Source: Candidatus Kuenenia stuttgartensis (GTDB taxonomy: Bacteria; Planctomycetota; Planctomycetia; Gemmatales; Gemmataceae). From it: a DNA stretch of 64,000 nt. Below the pieces are notes generated by a model. It saw only the letters and a program-made list of their open reading frames with translations, did not search any database and was not told the DNA's origin. The translations under genes and the position numbers were made by a program. The stretch lies in NCBI GenBank assembly GCA_945875585.1, contig CAMCLK010000019.1:1-64000 (forward strand), given 5' to 3'. Of this stretch, positions 55,439 through 63,718 are shown piece after piece (the stretch's first letter is position 1; every line of letters begins with the position of its first letter).

Positions 55439-56736
55439 AAACCTTGAGTAATCTCATTTTGATCAACTTGATAATTCACTTCCCACAATGAATAACCTTG
55501 ATTTCGTGATTGATTGAACATCCAATTTCTTTCACCAACCGCAGAACTATCAACGGTAAATCTTAAACCAGATTCGATGTAGTCGTAAAATTCTTTTCCG
55601 CTACACGCGGTTATCAAGTCGATTGAATATCCGCCAGAAGCAAACCGCATTGGTGGTAACTGGCATCTAATCTTTAGAGAACCTGATGCTTGATCTATTT
55701 CCCAATCAAAAGCAAGACCACTTGGGGCAAATTTTACCGCGAGTCCATCTTGTTGTCTCAGAATCATTTCGACCGCAAATTTTATTCGCTTCACTACTTG
55801 AATGACAATTATAATATCTGCTCGTTCGCCAAATAGCAGTGCCTGGGTCGGCACACCGTCGCGTTCTATCCATGCATCTATAATTTCACAGTTAGTAGGC
55901 TTGCGCTGTCGCCCAGAAGTATTGAAGCCTTCGCCACAAATACTTCCATTTGCTAAGTATGCTGTTACAGCTTCACTAGCCAAACCAACCTGAACAACAC
56001 TACCTTGTTCCAACAACACGCCAATTTTACATAAGCTTTGAACCGCTGCCATATTGTGACTTACAAACAGGACCGTCCGCCCATCTTTGGCCACCTCACT
56101 CATCTTACCTAGACATTTCTTCTGAAACTGCACGTCTCCAACCGCCAGCACCTCGTCAACTATCAAAATTTCGGGGTCTAGGTGTGCGGCCACGGCAAAC
56201 GCCAGGCGCATGTACATACCGCTGGAGTAATGTTTTACCGGGGTATCTAGAAATTCGTCTACTTCCGCAAAGGCAACGATTTCGTCCATGCGCTTGTTAA
56301 TTTCATGGCGGCGCATGCCCAGAATGGCACCGTTCAGGAAAATATTTTCCCGGCCGGTCAGCTCGGGGTGAAATCCTGTGCCCACTTCCAGAAGGCTTCC
56401 AACCCTGCCACGCAGAACGGCCCGGCCAGTGCTGGGTTCCGTGATTCGGCTGAGGATTTTCAGCAGTGTGCTTTTACCCGCGCCGTTGCGGCCGATAATG
56501 CCGACACATTCCCCTGCCTGAACCTCGAAATTGATGTCCTTCAGTGCCCAGAATTCGTCTTCGGGGGCGATGCGATCGTACGGTGCCCGGCCTTTGAACA
56601 TGCGGCTCAAGCCGTTCCACAGCGAAGCTGCACCCGCTTCAATGGCATGACGCAGGCCGCCCCCTTCACGCATACCCGGTCGTTTCACTCGGTACCGTTT
56701 GCCTAGGTTTTCAACAGATATAATTGGTTTTGTCAT
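55435..56736 (-). CDS. wzt: Polysaccharide ABC transporter ATP-binding protein, Wzt type with C-terminal domain
   Basis: Predicted 433-residue ATPase that powers export of an undecaprenyl-linked polysaccharide with the Wzm permease. Walker A GRNGAGKST is at residues 82-90, signature YSSGM at 170-174 and Walker B LIVDEVLAVGD at 191-201. The last 150 residues form an extra beta-rich domain (ADIIIVIQVVKRIKFAVEMI), like the carbohydrate-binding domain of Wzt that recognises a modified chain end. FkbM methyltransferases in the operon could make such a cap. The gap to the permease gene is 9 bases. Confidence 0.93.
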   Translation of the reverse strand: MTKPIISVENLGKRYRVKRPGMREGGGLRHAIEAGAASLWNGLSRMFKGRAPYDRIAPEDEFWALKDINFEVQAGECVGIIGRNGAGKSTLLKILSRITEPSTGRAVLRGRVGSLLEVGTGFHPELTGRENIFLNGAILGMRRHEINKRMDEIVAFAEVDEFLDTPVKHYSSGMYMRLAFAVAAHLDPEILIVDEVLAVGDVQFQKKCLGKMSEVAKDGRTVLFVSHNMAAVQSLCKIGVLLEQGSVVQVGLASEAVTAYLANGSICGEGFNTSGRQRKPTNCEIIDAWIERDGVPTQALLFGERADIIIVIQVVKRIKFAVEMILRQQDGLAVKFAPSGLAFDWEIDQASGSLKIRCQLPPMRFASGGYSIDLITACSGKEFYDYIESGLRFTVDSSAVGERNWMFNQSRNQGYSLWEVNYQVDQNEITQGL

Positions 56737-56745
56737 GATTCTGAA

Positions 56746-57591
56746 TTACAACCAGTCGGCCGCGTCGCGTTCCACGGCGCGGAACGCCCAACGGCCCACC
56801 ACCAGCAGCACCACCATGGTGGTTGCCGACATTGCCAGCATCTGCGGCAATTCATGCACGGCATGGCCTAGAATGCTCCAGCGGAAGCCCTCCATCACGC
56901 CCACCATGGGGTTAAGGGCAAACACCATGCGCCAATGCTCGGGCACCACCACCGTGGAGTAACCAACGGGCGCGGCAAAGAAACCGCACTGCACAACAAA
57001 AGGCAGCACAAAGCGAATGTCGCGGTAACGCACGCCCATGGCAGCCACCACCAGACCAGCACCAAGTGCAATAAGCGCTGTAAGCACTAACAGTAACGGC
57101 AAAGCCACCAGCCGCCATGTAGGCCACACCCCGTAAACAGGCATCAACACCGCCAGCAGTGCCAACGACACCAAGGCATTGACAATGGCCACAGAAACAG
57201 CAGCCATGGGAATGATGATGCGTGGGAAGTAGACCTTGCTGATAAGGCCGGCATTAGCCACCAAGCTGTCGCCCGACCCTGTGAGCGCTGCGGAAAAAAG
57301 TTGCCAGGGAATTAGGCCTGCCAGCACCAGCAGCGGGTACGGCATGCCGCCGCCATCCATGTGGGCCAGCCTACCAAAAATGATGGTGAACAGGATCATG
57401 GTCATGGCGGGTTGAAGCAAGGCCCACGCCACCCCGGCAATGGTTTGGCGGTAGCGAACAGCAATATCGCGCCAAGCGAGAAAGACCAGCAGGTCGCGGT
57501 AGTGCCAGAGATCGCGCCAGAAGCGGTGGTCAGCTTCGCCGGGCGCCAGCACCAGCACATGGGGTTCTTCGTGAAGGGGTTTCATCATCAT
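56746..57591 (-). CDS. wzm: Polysaccharide ABC transporter permease, Wzm type
   Basis: Predicted 281-residue inner-membrane protein of the ABC-2 type with six hydrophobic segments. FLAWRDIAVRYRQTIAGVAW, with its amphipathic coupling sequence, followed by LLQPAMTMILFTIIFGRLAH, is typical of Wzm/KpsM-like exporters, as is GFFAAPVGYSTVVVPEHWRM near the end. The ATG at 57591 overlaps the preceding stop by 4 bases; an upstream frame to 57867 runs through the polymerase gene and is not coding. It forms the export channel with Wzt. Confidence 0.93.
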   Translation of the reverse strand: MMMKPLHEEPHVLVLAPGEADHRFWRDLWHYRDLLVFLAWRDIAVRYRQTIAGVAWALLQPAMTMILFTIIFGRLAHMDGGGMPYPLLVLAGLIPWQLFSAALTGSGDSLVANAGLISKVYFPRIIIPMAAVSVAIVNALVSLALLAVLMPVYGVWPTWRLVALPLLLVLTALIALGAGLVVAAMGVRYRDIRFVLPFVVQCGFFAAPVGYSTVVVPEHWRMVFALNPMVGVMEGFRWSILGHAVHELPQMLAMSATTMVVLLVVGRWAFRAVERDAADWL

Positions 57592-58952
57592 GCTGTTTGT
57601 GCTGTGGATGGCACGTGTGGGGCTGGCAACGGGCGGGCTACCGATCGTTTTTGCCCGGAGGGTACCGGCGGCCTTTGCCGAGGTCGGCGTTCCGCACCCG
57701 AAGCAGCATAGCCAATGCTCAGAAAAATCAATGATGTTCCGGGCACACTGGTCATCAGGCCGATGCCAATGAACGAGGTGGCCAAAGTGATGGCACCGGA
57801 ATACCATACAAGGCGGAGTGTGGCATAATTGGGGTCGGCTTGGTCTAAAATGCGGGAGTAAAACCACACCACAAACCCCATGAACAGGAGCAGGCCTACC
57901 ACGCCCTGTTCCAACAAAATGCGGCTATACTCATTTTCCAAACCAACGGGATTGGTGATAAGACTTTGCAGCCAAAACGGGATGCTTGTGCCTCCACCAC
58001 CTAGACCGTTGCCGAAGGGATACTGCTCGAGCAGGTCAAAAAAACCGAGGTTGGCACTCATCGACAACCGACCCACCACGGCTTCAGAGTCGTACAGCAG
58101 GGCAAACCGCTGCATACGCTCTTCGCCGCTGACCATCACATAAACAACAGTTGCCGCCACGACAAAGAAAACAATACCGGGTAGTGAAAGTCGGCGTGTC
58201 ATCAGGCCCAAGCCAAGAAAAATTCCCAGAATGGCCACCGGGGCGCGGGCGCCGCAGAGGAAGGTGCCCAATCCAGCAGCCACGAGGCCAGCGGCCTGCA
58301 GGTAGAACTCTAACGGATTGCGGATGCGCTGGAACATGCCGCCCAGAATCCATGGCACCGTCAACGACATGGCGCCTCCGTAGGAATGAGCGTTGGCAAA
58401 GCAGGCGGGAATGCGAAAATGGCCGCCTGCGATATCTTGGCTTTTGTAGATAATTTCGGTTGCTTCATTGCGTGGATAAAACGCTTCCACACCCATGGTA
58501 TATTCAAGGCCAGCAAAGGTGAGGGCCACAAGGTTCATCAGGCACAGAGTGATGGTGATCTGCCTGCGGCCACTGTCACCCAGCCACGCGCCGAACAACG
58601 CCATGGGAATAAAGAAGACATTGCCGCGCAAACCCACCGCCTGAATGAGATAGTGCTGAAACGGGATCAACACAAGAAAGCATGGCCAAGCGATCAACGC
58701 GACCACCCATTTGCGGGTGGAGCCTTCAAGTAAGCGGTCGATGGCTGGGGGCGGATTCAGAAGGGTGCCAGCGTAAAGACCTACAACGGCACCATCATAA
58801 ATGAAATGCCCCCACGAGGCGGTGTAGTTGGATTTGAGAATGCCGTAGAGGTATCCCCACGCAATGGTGAGGCACAGGCCACGCCGCCAGTCGGCTAAGG
58901 TGAAATACAACACCGATACGAATGCCAGGGCGCAGATAACTAAGCCGTTCAT
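57588..58952 (-). CDS. O-antigen polymerase/ligase-like membrane protein
   Basis: Predicted 454-residue inner-membrane protein with about 11 hydrophobic segments. The block GNGLGGGGTSIPFWLQSL, followed by NPVGLENEYSRILLEQGVVG, is the characteristic periplasmic loop and helix of Wzy/WaaL-type proteins. LCGARAPVAILGIFLGLGL is another family motif. With an ABC exporter in the same operon, a ligase role (transfer of the finished chain to a carrier) is more likely than Wzy polymerisation, but sequence does not separate the two. The C-terminus ends in a Pro/Arg-rich tail. Confidence 0.87.
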   Translation of the reverse strand: MNGLVICALAFVSVLYFTLADWRRGLCLTIAWGYLYGILKSNYTASWGHFIYDGAVVGLYAGTLLNPPPAIDRLLEGSTRKWVVALIAWPCFLVLIPFQHYLIQAVGLRGNVFFIPMALFGAWLGDSGRRQITITLCLMNLVALTFAGLEYTMGVEAFYPRNEATEIIYKSQDIAGGHFRIPACFANAHSYGGAMSLTVPWILGGMFQRIRNPLEFYLQAAGLVAAGLGTFLCGARAPVAILGIFLGLGLMTRRLSLPGIVFFVVAATVVYVMVSGEERMQRFALLYDSEAVVGRLSMSANLGFFDLLEQYPFGNGLGGGGTSIPFWLQSLITNPVGLENEYSRILLEQGVVGLLLFMGFVVWFYSRILDQADPNYATLRLVWYSGAITLATSFIGIGLMTSVPGTSLIFLSIGYAASGAERRPRQRPPVPSGQKRSVARPLPAPHVPSTAQTA

Positions 58953-59815
58953 ATGGGCATTTTTCTGGCAAGAAGTCGAGTTACAGGTTTGTTGACTAGC
59001 ACTTTGATTTCCGATGGTTGGCCCATGTCATTCAACAGTTCAAATCCCCACTGGACCAAACGTTCAAGCACGCGAGCAGGATTTTCATTTTGGCTACGGA
59101 TCACATCGTTATGAAGCTCGAGAAAAATCATGACGTTGGTGTTGGACTTGAAAAAATGATTTCCGCCGAAAAGGACGTCGTCTTCCATACCTTCAACATC
59201 AATTTTTATATGCGTTGGAGGTTTTGGCATTGATTGAACTATCTCGTCGATTGTCACGCATCGGGCCTTCACAAGTTCTGAAGATTGATTCTCGCCGGTT
59301 TTTCCAACAAAATAACCGCTTGAATTAACACCCGCGGGAACAAATGAATGACTTCCAGACGTGCGCCCAACACATGCTTCAATAATTTCAAGTCGATCTG
59401 TCACTTTATTCAGCGCAGCCTGCTGTCTGAGTTTTTTAATGGCCATGGGTGATGGTTCAATGGCAACAACAGTTGCCTGTGGACCACCAAAATGGAGCGC
59501 GGCAAGGCTAAAAAGACCAAAATGCGCACCGCAATCTATAAAAATCATTTCCGGCTTACACTCAACAATGAATTGGTTGAGCTCTGCAATCTGCAATGGA
59601 TCGTGCAGGTGGTGCAATTCCATCGTGCTGGCGAAAGTCGGATGGCATTTGATACGCCAACCAGTTCGTGGCTCAATTACATTAGTTCTACCAAAAGTGT
59701 AGCTAAGAGCCTGAAGAATCCATGTAAAAGAACCGCTTGGTGCCCGCAACCAATTTCTGACCGAACGGGGAAATACCGCACGCGCTACCCGTTTTATCAT
59801 GTCGCGAAGTGTCAC
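58949..59815 (-). CDS. FkbM family methyltransferase
   Basis: Predicted 288-residue SAM-dependent methyltransferase. MIFIDCGAHFGLFSLAALHF is motif I, TVVAIEPSPMAIKKLRQQAA the acidic motif and THIKIDVEGMEDDVLFGGNH the FkbM motif. Both ends overlap neighbours by 4 bases. The basic N-terminus (MIKRVARAVFPRSVRNWLRA) could bind membranes. It lies directly before the polymerase/ligase and exporter genes, which makes terminal methylation of the chain, the signal read by Wzt, a fair hypothesis. Confidence 0.9.
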   Translation of the reverse strand: MTLRDMIKRVARAVFPRSVRNWLRAPSGSFTWILQALSYTFGRTNVIEPRTGWRIKCHPTFASTMELHHLHDPLQIAELNQFIVECKPEMIFIDCGAHFGLFSLAALHFGGPQATVVAIEPSPMAIKKLRQQAALNKVTDRLEIIEACVGRTSGSHSFVPAGVNSSGYFVGKTGENQSSELVKARCVTIDEIVQSMPKPPTHIKIDVEGMEDDVLFGGNHFFKSNTNVMIFLELHNDVIRSQNENPARVLERLVQWGFELLNDMGQPSEIKVLVNKPVTRLLARKMPI

Positions 59816-60903
59816 GCTTTTTCCGCCAACAGATCTTCCAGCGCCTCAGCAACCAGCGCGGCATCGGGGCGGGCCACGAGCCTGTTGCGGCCACCCGGTT
59901 CGACGTTCTCCAACGGCCCGCCCATGGCCGTGGTCACCACGGGGCAGCCCATGGCTTGCGCCTCCACAAAGACATGTCCAAACGGTTCTGGGGAAATATT
60001 GGGCTGACAGAAGAGATCGGCAGAGGCGCAGAGATTCAATACATCTCCCCTGTGGCCGAGGAACCTAAGCCGGTTTGCCAATTTCAGATATTCCGCTTGG
60101 GCTTTGATTTTGAGCTCCAGCGCTTTTTCGGCCGGCTGCTGGGCGCCCCCCACAATCCAGCATTCCCAATCGAGAGATGGGTCTAGCCGCACGAGCGCAT
60201 CCAACAGCAATCCATGGCCTTTGTAGGGGTCGAAACGCGCGGCCATGAGAATGACTTTGCGTGTTTCGGGGCAACCAAGGGCAGCGCGCATGCTGGCGCG
60301 GGTTTTGGCTTTGTCTTCAAGTTCGGAAATATCGCAAATAGGATTGATAATCGTTGTGGGTATGCCGGGGAAAAGCTTGCCGAGGGTGCTGGCGGTGAAC
60401 CGGCTGTTGGCGATCACGTGGTGAGGCCGGGTGAACGACGCTAGCCATTCGAACCATGAATGGGTGGCTGTTGAGTGCATGAAGGTGACCAACTTCACGC
60501 CAGCGCGGCGGACGGTTGGCCCGAGTGCCGCCTGAGTCCAGCAGTTATGGCTGATAACAATATCGGGCTTCAGTTTGGCCAGCAGGCGGGCCAAGGCGCG
60601 CCGTGCCCGCCAGATGGTCCACGGATAACGGAAACGGATCGGGCTAAGCAGGTGCGGGGTGATGCCGACATCTATCAGGTTTTGCTGCAGTTTCCCGACA
60701 AAGCAGATAGCAATATTGACATCAATCCGTGGCATCAGGTCACGTCTATGGGAAATGTTCACCAAGGTGGTTTCAATACCGCCGTACATATTGCCCACGC
60801 CCAGGTGCAGCACCTTGGCTATGCCGGTTCCCGGGCCCGCCAAAACATCTTGCAGACGGGGCAGCAGCACTTCCGGCGTGAACTGGCGCAAAAACGGGTT
60901 CAT
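59812..60903 (-). CDS. Glycosyltransferase family 4 protein
   Basis: Predicted 363-residue GT-B enzyme. IAKVLHLGVGNMYGGIETTL gives the first strand with the GGIE loop; KVILMAARFDPYKGHGLLLD starts the second domain and EPFGHVFVEAQAMGCPVVTT is the donor site with both Glu. The ATG at 60903 overlaps the preceding stop as ATGA; the frame is open to 61137 but that part lies in the previous gene. Coupled at both ends. Confidence 0.92.
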   Translation of the reverse strand: MNPFLRQFTPEVLLPRLQDVLAGPGTGIAKVLHLGVGNMYGGIETTLVNISHRRDLMPRIDVNIAICFVGKLQQNLIDVGITPHLLSPIRFRYPWTIWRARRALARLLAKLKPDIVISHNCWTQAALGPTVRRAGVKLVTFMHSTATHSWFEWLASFTRPHHVIANSRFTASTLGKLFPGIPTTIINPICDISELEDKAKTRASMRAALGCPETRKVILMAARFDPYKGHGLLLDALVRLDPSLDWECWIVGGAQQPAEKALELKIKAQAEYLKLANRLRFLGHRGDVLNLCASADLFCQPNISPEPFGHVFVEAQAMGCPVVTTAMGGPLENVEPGGRNRLVARPDAALVAEALEDLLAEKA

Positions 60904-62054
60904 GCGCCGGCAGCCTCGGCCCAGCGTTGCGCCATCAGTCGGTGATCGAACTCGGTGCGGGCGCGGGCGCGGGCACCCTGTGAAAGCCTGCTGCGAAGCA
61001 CAGGGTCGTTGGCAATGGTTCGCGCAGCGGCAGCCAGGGCGCTGGCATCGCCCACGGGAACCGTGAGGCCAGAAACATCGTGCTGGCTTACCCAAGAAAC
61101 ACCACTGGCGGGAATGGCCGTGTTCACGACCGGACAACCGCTGGCCATGGCCTCGACCTGCGCCAAACCAAACCCTTCACTGCGCGCAACGCTGGGGAAC
61201 CAGAGCGCGGTGGCGGCATGGTAAGCCGCAACAATGAAATCGTCTGGCGCATGCCCTATCCACTGTATGCGGTCGGCCACGCCCAAGCGCTCGGCCTGAT
61301 TTCTGAGTTCTGCCTCCAGTGGACCGGTACCCACCAGTACCAGGGTGCCGGGCAGTTGGGCCAAGGCGTCGATAGCCACGGTGTGGCCTTTGTAGTAGAC
61401 GAGCCTGCCGACCATCAACCACAGCGGACCCGGGCAAGATTGGCGCAGCTTGTCGGCCGACCGCATGACTTCGGAATTCGGATGCTCGTATGGTTCGAGG
61501 TCAATTCCCAAGGGAAGAACACGCACGCGGGGAGCATGGCGCTGAAGCGTTGGCGACCCATCGGCGTAGCCGGGGCTGTCGCTAAAAATAATGCGCGCGC
61601 GGCCATACACCCGGTCTTCAAACGGTGCCACCAACATGGCAAGGCGCTTCTGCTTCACGGCATCGGAATGATGCGTGACCAGCAAATCGGGTCCGGCGGC
61701 CAAACTGGCAAAGGCGATCAGCATGAGTGGATTAGGCGTATGCAGGTGAACGATATCCGTGGCGCGTAACAGTCGCCCGAGCTCGCCGCGCAGGCCGGGG
61801 ACAATATCAAAACGGGCCAGATGAGCGATTCGGCCGAGCCTGCGCACCGAAACCGGGCCGTCCGTTTCGGTGCTGTCGGGGGTGCTGGCGAATGTTTTGC
61901 CAATAACGGAACGACGCTGAACATTGGCGTGCTGAACACAGAGCACACGAACCTGATGGCCCATGGCTGCCTGGCCGTGTGCCAGCGTTCGCACATGCGC
62001 CTCAATACCACCCGACGCGGGCGGGTAGTACTTGCCCAGATGCAGGATTCGCAT
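60900..62054 (-). CDS. Glycosyltransferase family 4 protein (first GT of the operon)
   Basis: Predicted 384-residue GT-B enzyme. MRILHLGKYYPPASGGIEAH is a model GT4 start, close to WbdA/PimB-like mannosyltransferases. PLWLMVGRLVYYKGHTVAID starts the second domain and ARSEGFGLAQVEAMASGCPV is the donor site with both Glu. As the first glycosyltransferase of the operon it may act early in chain assembly. It begins 18 bases after the FGGY kinase. Confidence 0.92.
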   Translation of the reverse strand: MRILHLGKYYPPASGGIEAHVRTLAHGQAAMGHQVRVLCVQHANVQRRSVIGKTFASTPDSTETDGPVSVRRLGRIAHLARFDIVPGLRGELGRLLRATDIVHLHTPNPLMLIAFASLAAGPDLLVTHHSDAVKQKRLAMLVAPFEDRVYGRARIIFSDSPGYADGSPTLQRHAPRVRVLPLGIDLEPYEHPNSEVMRSADKLRQSCPGPLWLMVGRLVYYKGHTVAIDALAQLPGTLVLVGTGPLEAELRNQAERLGVADRIQWIGHAPDDFIVAAYHAATALWFPSVARSEGFGLAQVEAMASGCPVVNTAIPASGVSWVSQHDVSGLTVPVGDASALAAAARTIANDPVLRSRLSQGARARARTEFDHRLMAQRWAEAAGA

Positions 62055-62072
62055 GGGCGGGCGCTGGTGCCT

Positions 62073-63605
62073 TTACGCGCCGGCCAGATCCGCCTCGAAC
62101 CGCGCCAGCAGCGGCCGGTAGGCGCCCGTGGCGGCAGGATCGGGACAGACAGGATCGGGACGAAGTCGAACAATGCGGGCGACAGCGGCAGCCATGAGGT
62201 GACGCAACGGGTGGCCGCTTTCGCGGGCCCGAACGGTCTCGATACCTGCCAAGGCTCCAGCAGCGGCACCCAGCGCCGGGCCTTCGCTGCTTTCGAGTCG
62301 GTCGAGTGGCATGCCGATAACCGAAGACAGAATTTCGAGCATGAGGCAGCAGCGAGCAATGCCGCCGGAAACGCTGATGCGTTCAACCACTTGGCCATTG
62401 TCGCGGTGGGCTCGAATGCCAAGGGCTATCAAATACGCCAAGGCTTCGAGGGAGGCCCTGAAGCGAACACCGGGGTCTGCAGGCTCTGCTGGCAACCAAG
62501 CGAAATGGGGTTTGTGAACCCCAAGGCTGGGCTCCGCATGCACAAACGGCAGCACTCGCACACCGTTGCAGCCGGCTGGTACTGCCCGGGCAAGCCGCTC
62601 GAGTTCGTCCCAGTTTGGTTTTTCACCCACGACGCGGTCGAGGAACTGCGCGCCGTTGGTGTAGCAGCGCATCCACAGGAAAGGCCCCCAGTTGAGGCGC
62701 ATACAGTCGAGGCTGTCGGTTGCGGGAGGCGCGGCAGCACTGCTGTTCACCACTGCGGAATTGCCGAGGATGATAGCCACCTGCCCGGCTTCGACTGCCC
62801 CGCCGCCGGCAAGGCCGGCCTGCTGATCGTCGGAGGTGGGGAAGACCAGCGGTGCCCGTGAGGGGTCGATTCCTAGTTCGTGGCAGATACCTGAGCTGAG
62901 CGGCCCGACCGGTTCGAGGTAGTCCACCACTCGGGGAAGGTTGGCCAAAGCCCATTCCCGATGAGGCGGATCCGCCAACGCGCCGAGCATGGCCGGTTGC
63001 CAAGTCGCCGAACGCAAGTCAAGCATGCCGGTGGACGCAGCACTTGAAATACTGGTCACATCAAAGTTGCCGGTAAGAAACCCGGCAACCAGCGGCCCGT
63101 GGGGCAGCATGCGCCAAGTGCGGCGCCAATCTTCGTTAGAAAGAGTGGTTTCGTCTTTTACCAAATGACTGAGGGAATAACGTATGGCCCATGGACCACC
63201 GATAAGTTCCCGCACTTTGGCCTGGCCGCCTAGGCGTTCAAGGCCCCGGGCATGATGCTCGGCCAATGTGCCATCGTTCCAGCAAATGGCCCGACGGACT
63301 GGAAGGGCATCGCGGTCGATCCGGCCGGCCGTGTGGTGCGTGGCGGAAATACCGATGGCTTGCCAGTCGGACAAACGGCCAAGCTCACGCAAGCGGTTCG
63401 CCATCGCGCGCACGGCAGCCCGGGTTTGGCCCTCGAGCTGGCACAGGTTCAGTTCACTGACACCGCCCGATGTCCAAAGGTCTGTTGGAAGCCGAACCTC
63501 GGCAACCACCTGACCACGGGTATCGAAGGCGAGTCCCTTAACCGAACCGGTGGAAAAGTCGAATCCCGTAATCAGCGACGTGGAACTGAGGTGACTGCCT
63601 GTCAT
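62073..63605 (-). CDS. FGGY family carbohydrate kinase, xylulokinase-like
   Basis: Predicted 510-residue sugar kinase of the hexokinase/actin fold. ITGFDFSTGSVKGLAFDTRG at residues 12-31 is the phosphate-1 motif, RRAICWNDGTLAEHHARGLE carries the sugar-contacting Asp region, and ISVSGGIARCCLMLEILSSV with SSEGPALGAAAGALAGIE is the C-terminal FGGY signature. It probably phosphorylates a pentulose or similar sugar. First gene of the minus-strand operon, 104 bases from queA. The substrate cannot be named; the link to polysaccharide supply is inferred from position. Confidence 0.87.
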   Translation of the reverse strand: MTGSHLSSTSLITGFDFSTGSVKGLAFDTRGQVVAEVRLPTDLWTSGGVSELNLCQLEGQTRAAVRAMANRLRELGRLSDWQAIGISATHHTAGRIDRDALPVRRAICWNDGTLAEHHARGLERLGGQAKVRELIGGPWAIRYSLSHLVKDETTLSNEDWRRTWRMLPHGPLVAGFLTGNFDVTSISSAASTGMLDLRSATWQPAMLGALADPPHREWALANLPRVVDYLEPVGPLSSGICHELGIDPSRAPLVFPTSDDQQAGLAGGGAVEAGQVAIILGNSAVVNSSAAAPPATDSLDCMRLNWGPFLWMRCYTNGAQFLDRVVGEKPNWDELERLARAVPAGCNGVRVLPFVHAEPSLGVHKPHFAWLPAEPADPGVRFRASLEALAYLIALGIRAHRDNGQVVERISVSGGIARCCLMLEILSSVIGMPLDRLESSEGPALGAAAGALAGIETVRARESGHPLRHLMAAAVARIVRLRPDPVCPDPAATGAYRPLLARFEADLAGA

Positions 63606-63685
63606 GTCATCCGCCTGAAATATTCAATGCACGGCCCCGTGGGGTGCAGATGGGGACATTTAGCCCCTGCATTCCCAAGTGAACG

Positions 63686-63718
63686 GTGCTGTGGGAGGAG
63701 TCTTGCTCCTTACAGCAC
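63686..63718. terminator. Hairpin at the queA 3' end
   Basis: GTGCTGT at 63686-63692 with AGGAG at 63696-63700 pairs with CTCCT at 63706-63710 and ACAGCAC at 63712-63718, giving a 12-bp stem with a small bulge. It includes the queA stop codon. No T run follows on the minus strand, so it is at best a weak or Rho-assisted terminator. It separates queA from the kinase that begins the operon. Confidence 0.45.

Noticed and set aside
56746-57867. Long N-terminal extension of the Wzm permease
   Set aside because: The first 92 residues lie in the coding region of the preceding gene, are Cys/His-rich and unlike any Wzm; the ATG at 57591 overlaps the stop as in other pairs of the operon.
59812-61137. 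Extended N-terminus of the GT4 protein up to 61137
   Set aside because: The extra 78 residues are a shadow of the neighbouring GT4 gene; ATG 60903 gives the standard length and an ATGA junction.
61821-62861. 346-residue open frame on the plus strand
   Set aside because: Antisense to the FGGY kinase and a GT4 gene, both with clear family motifs.
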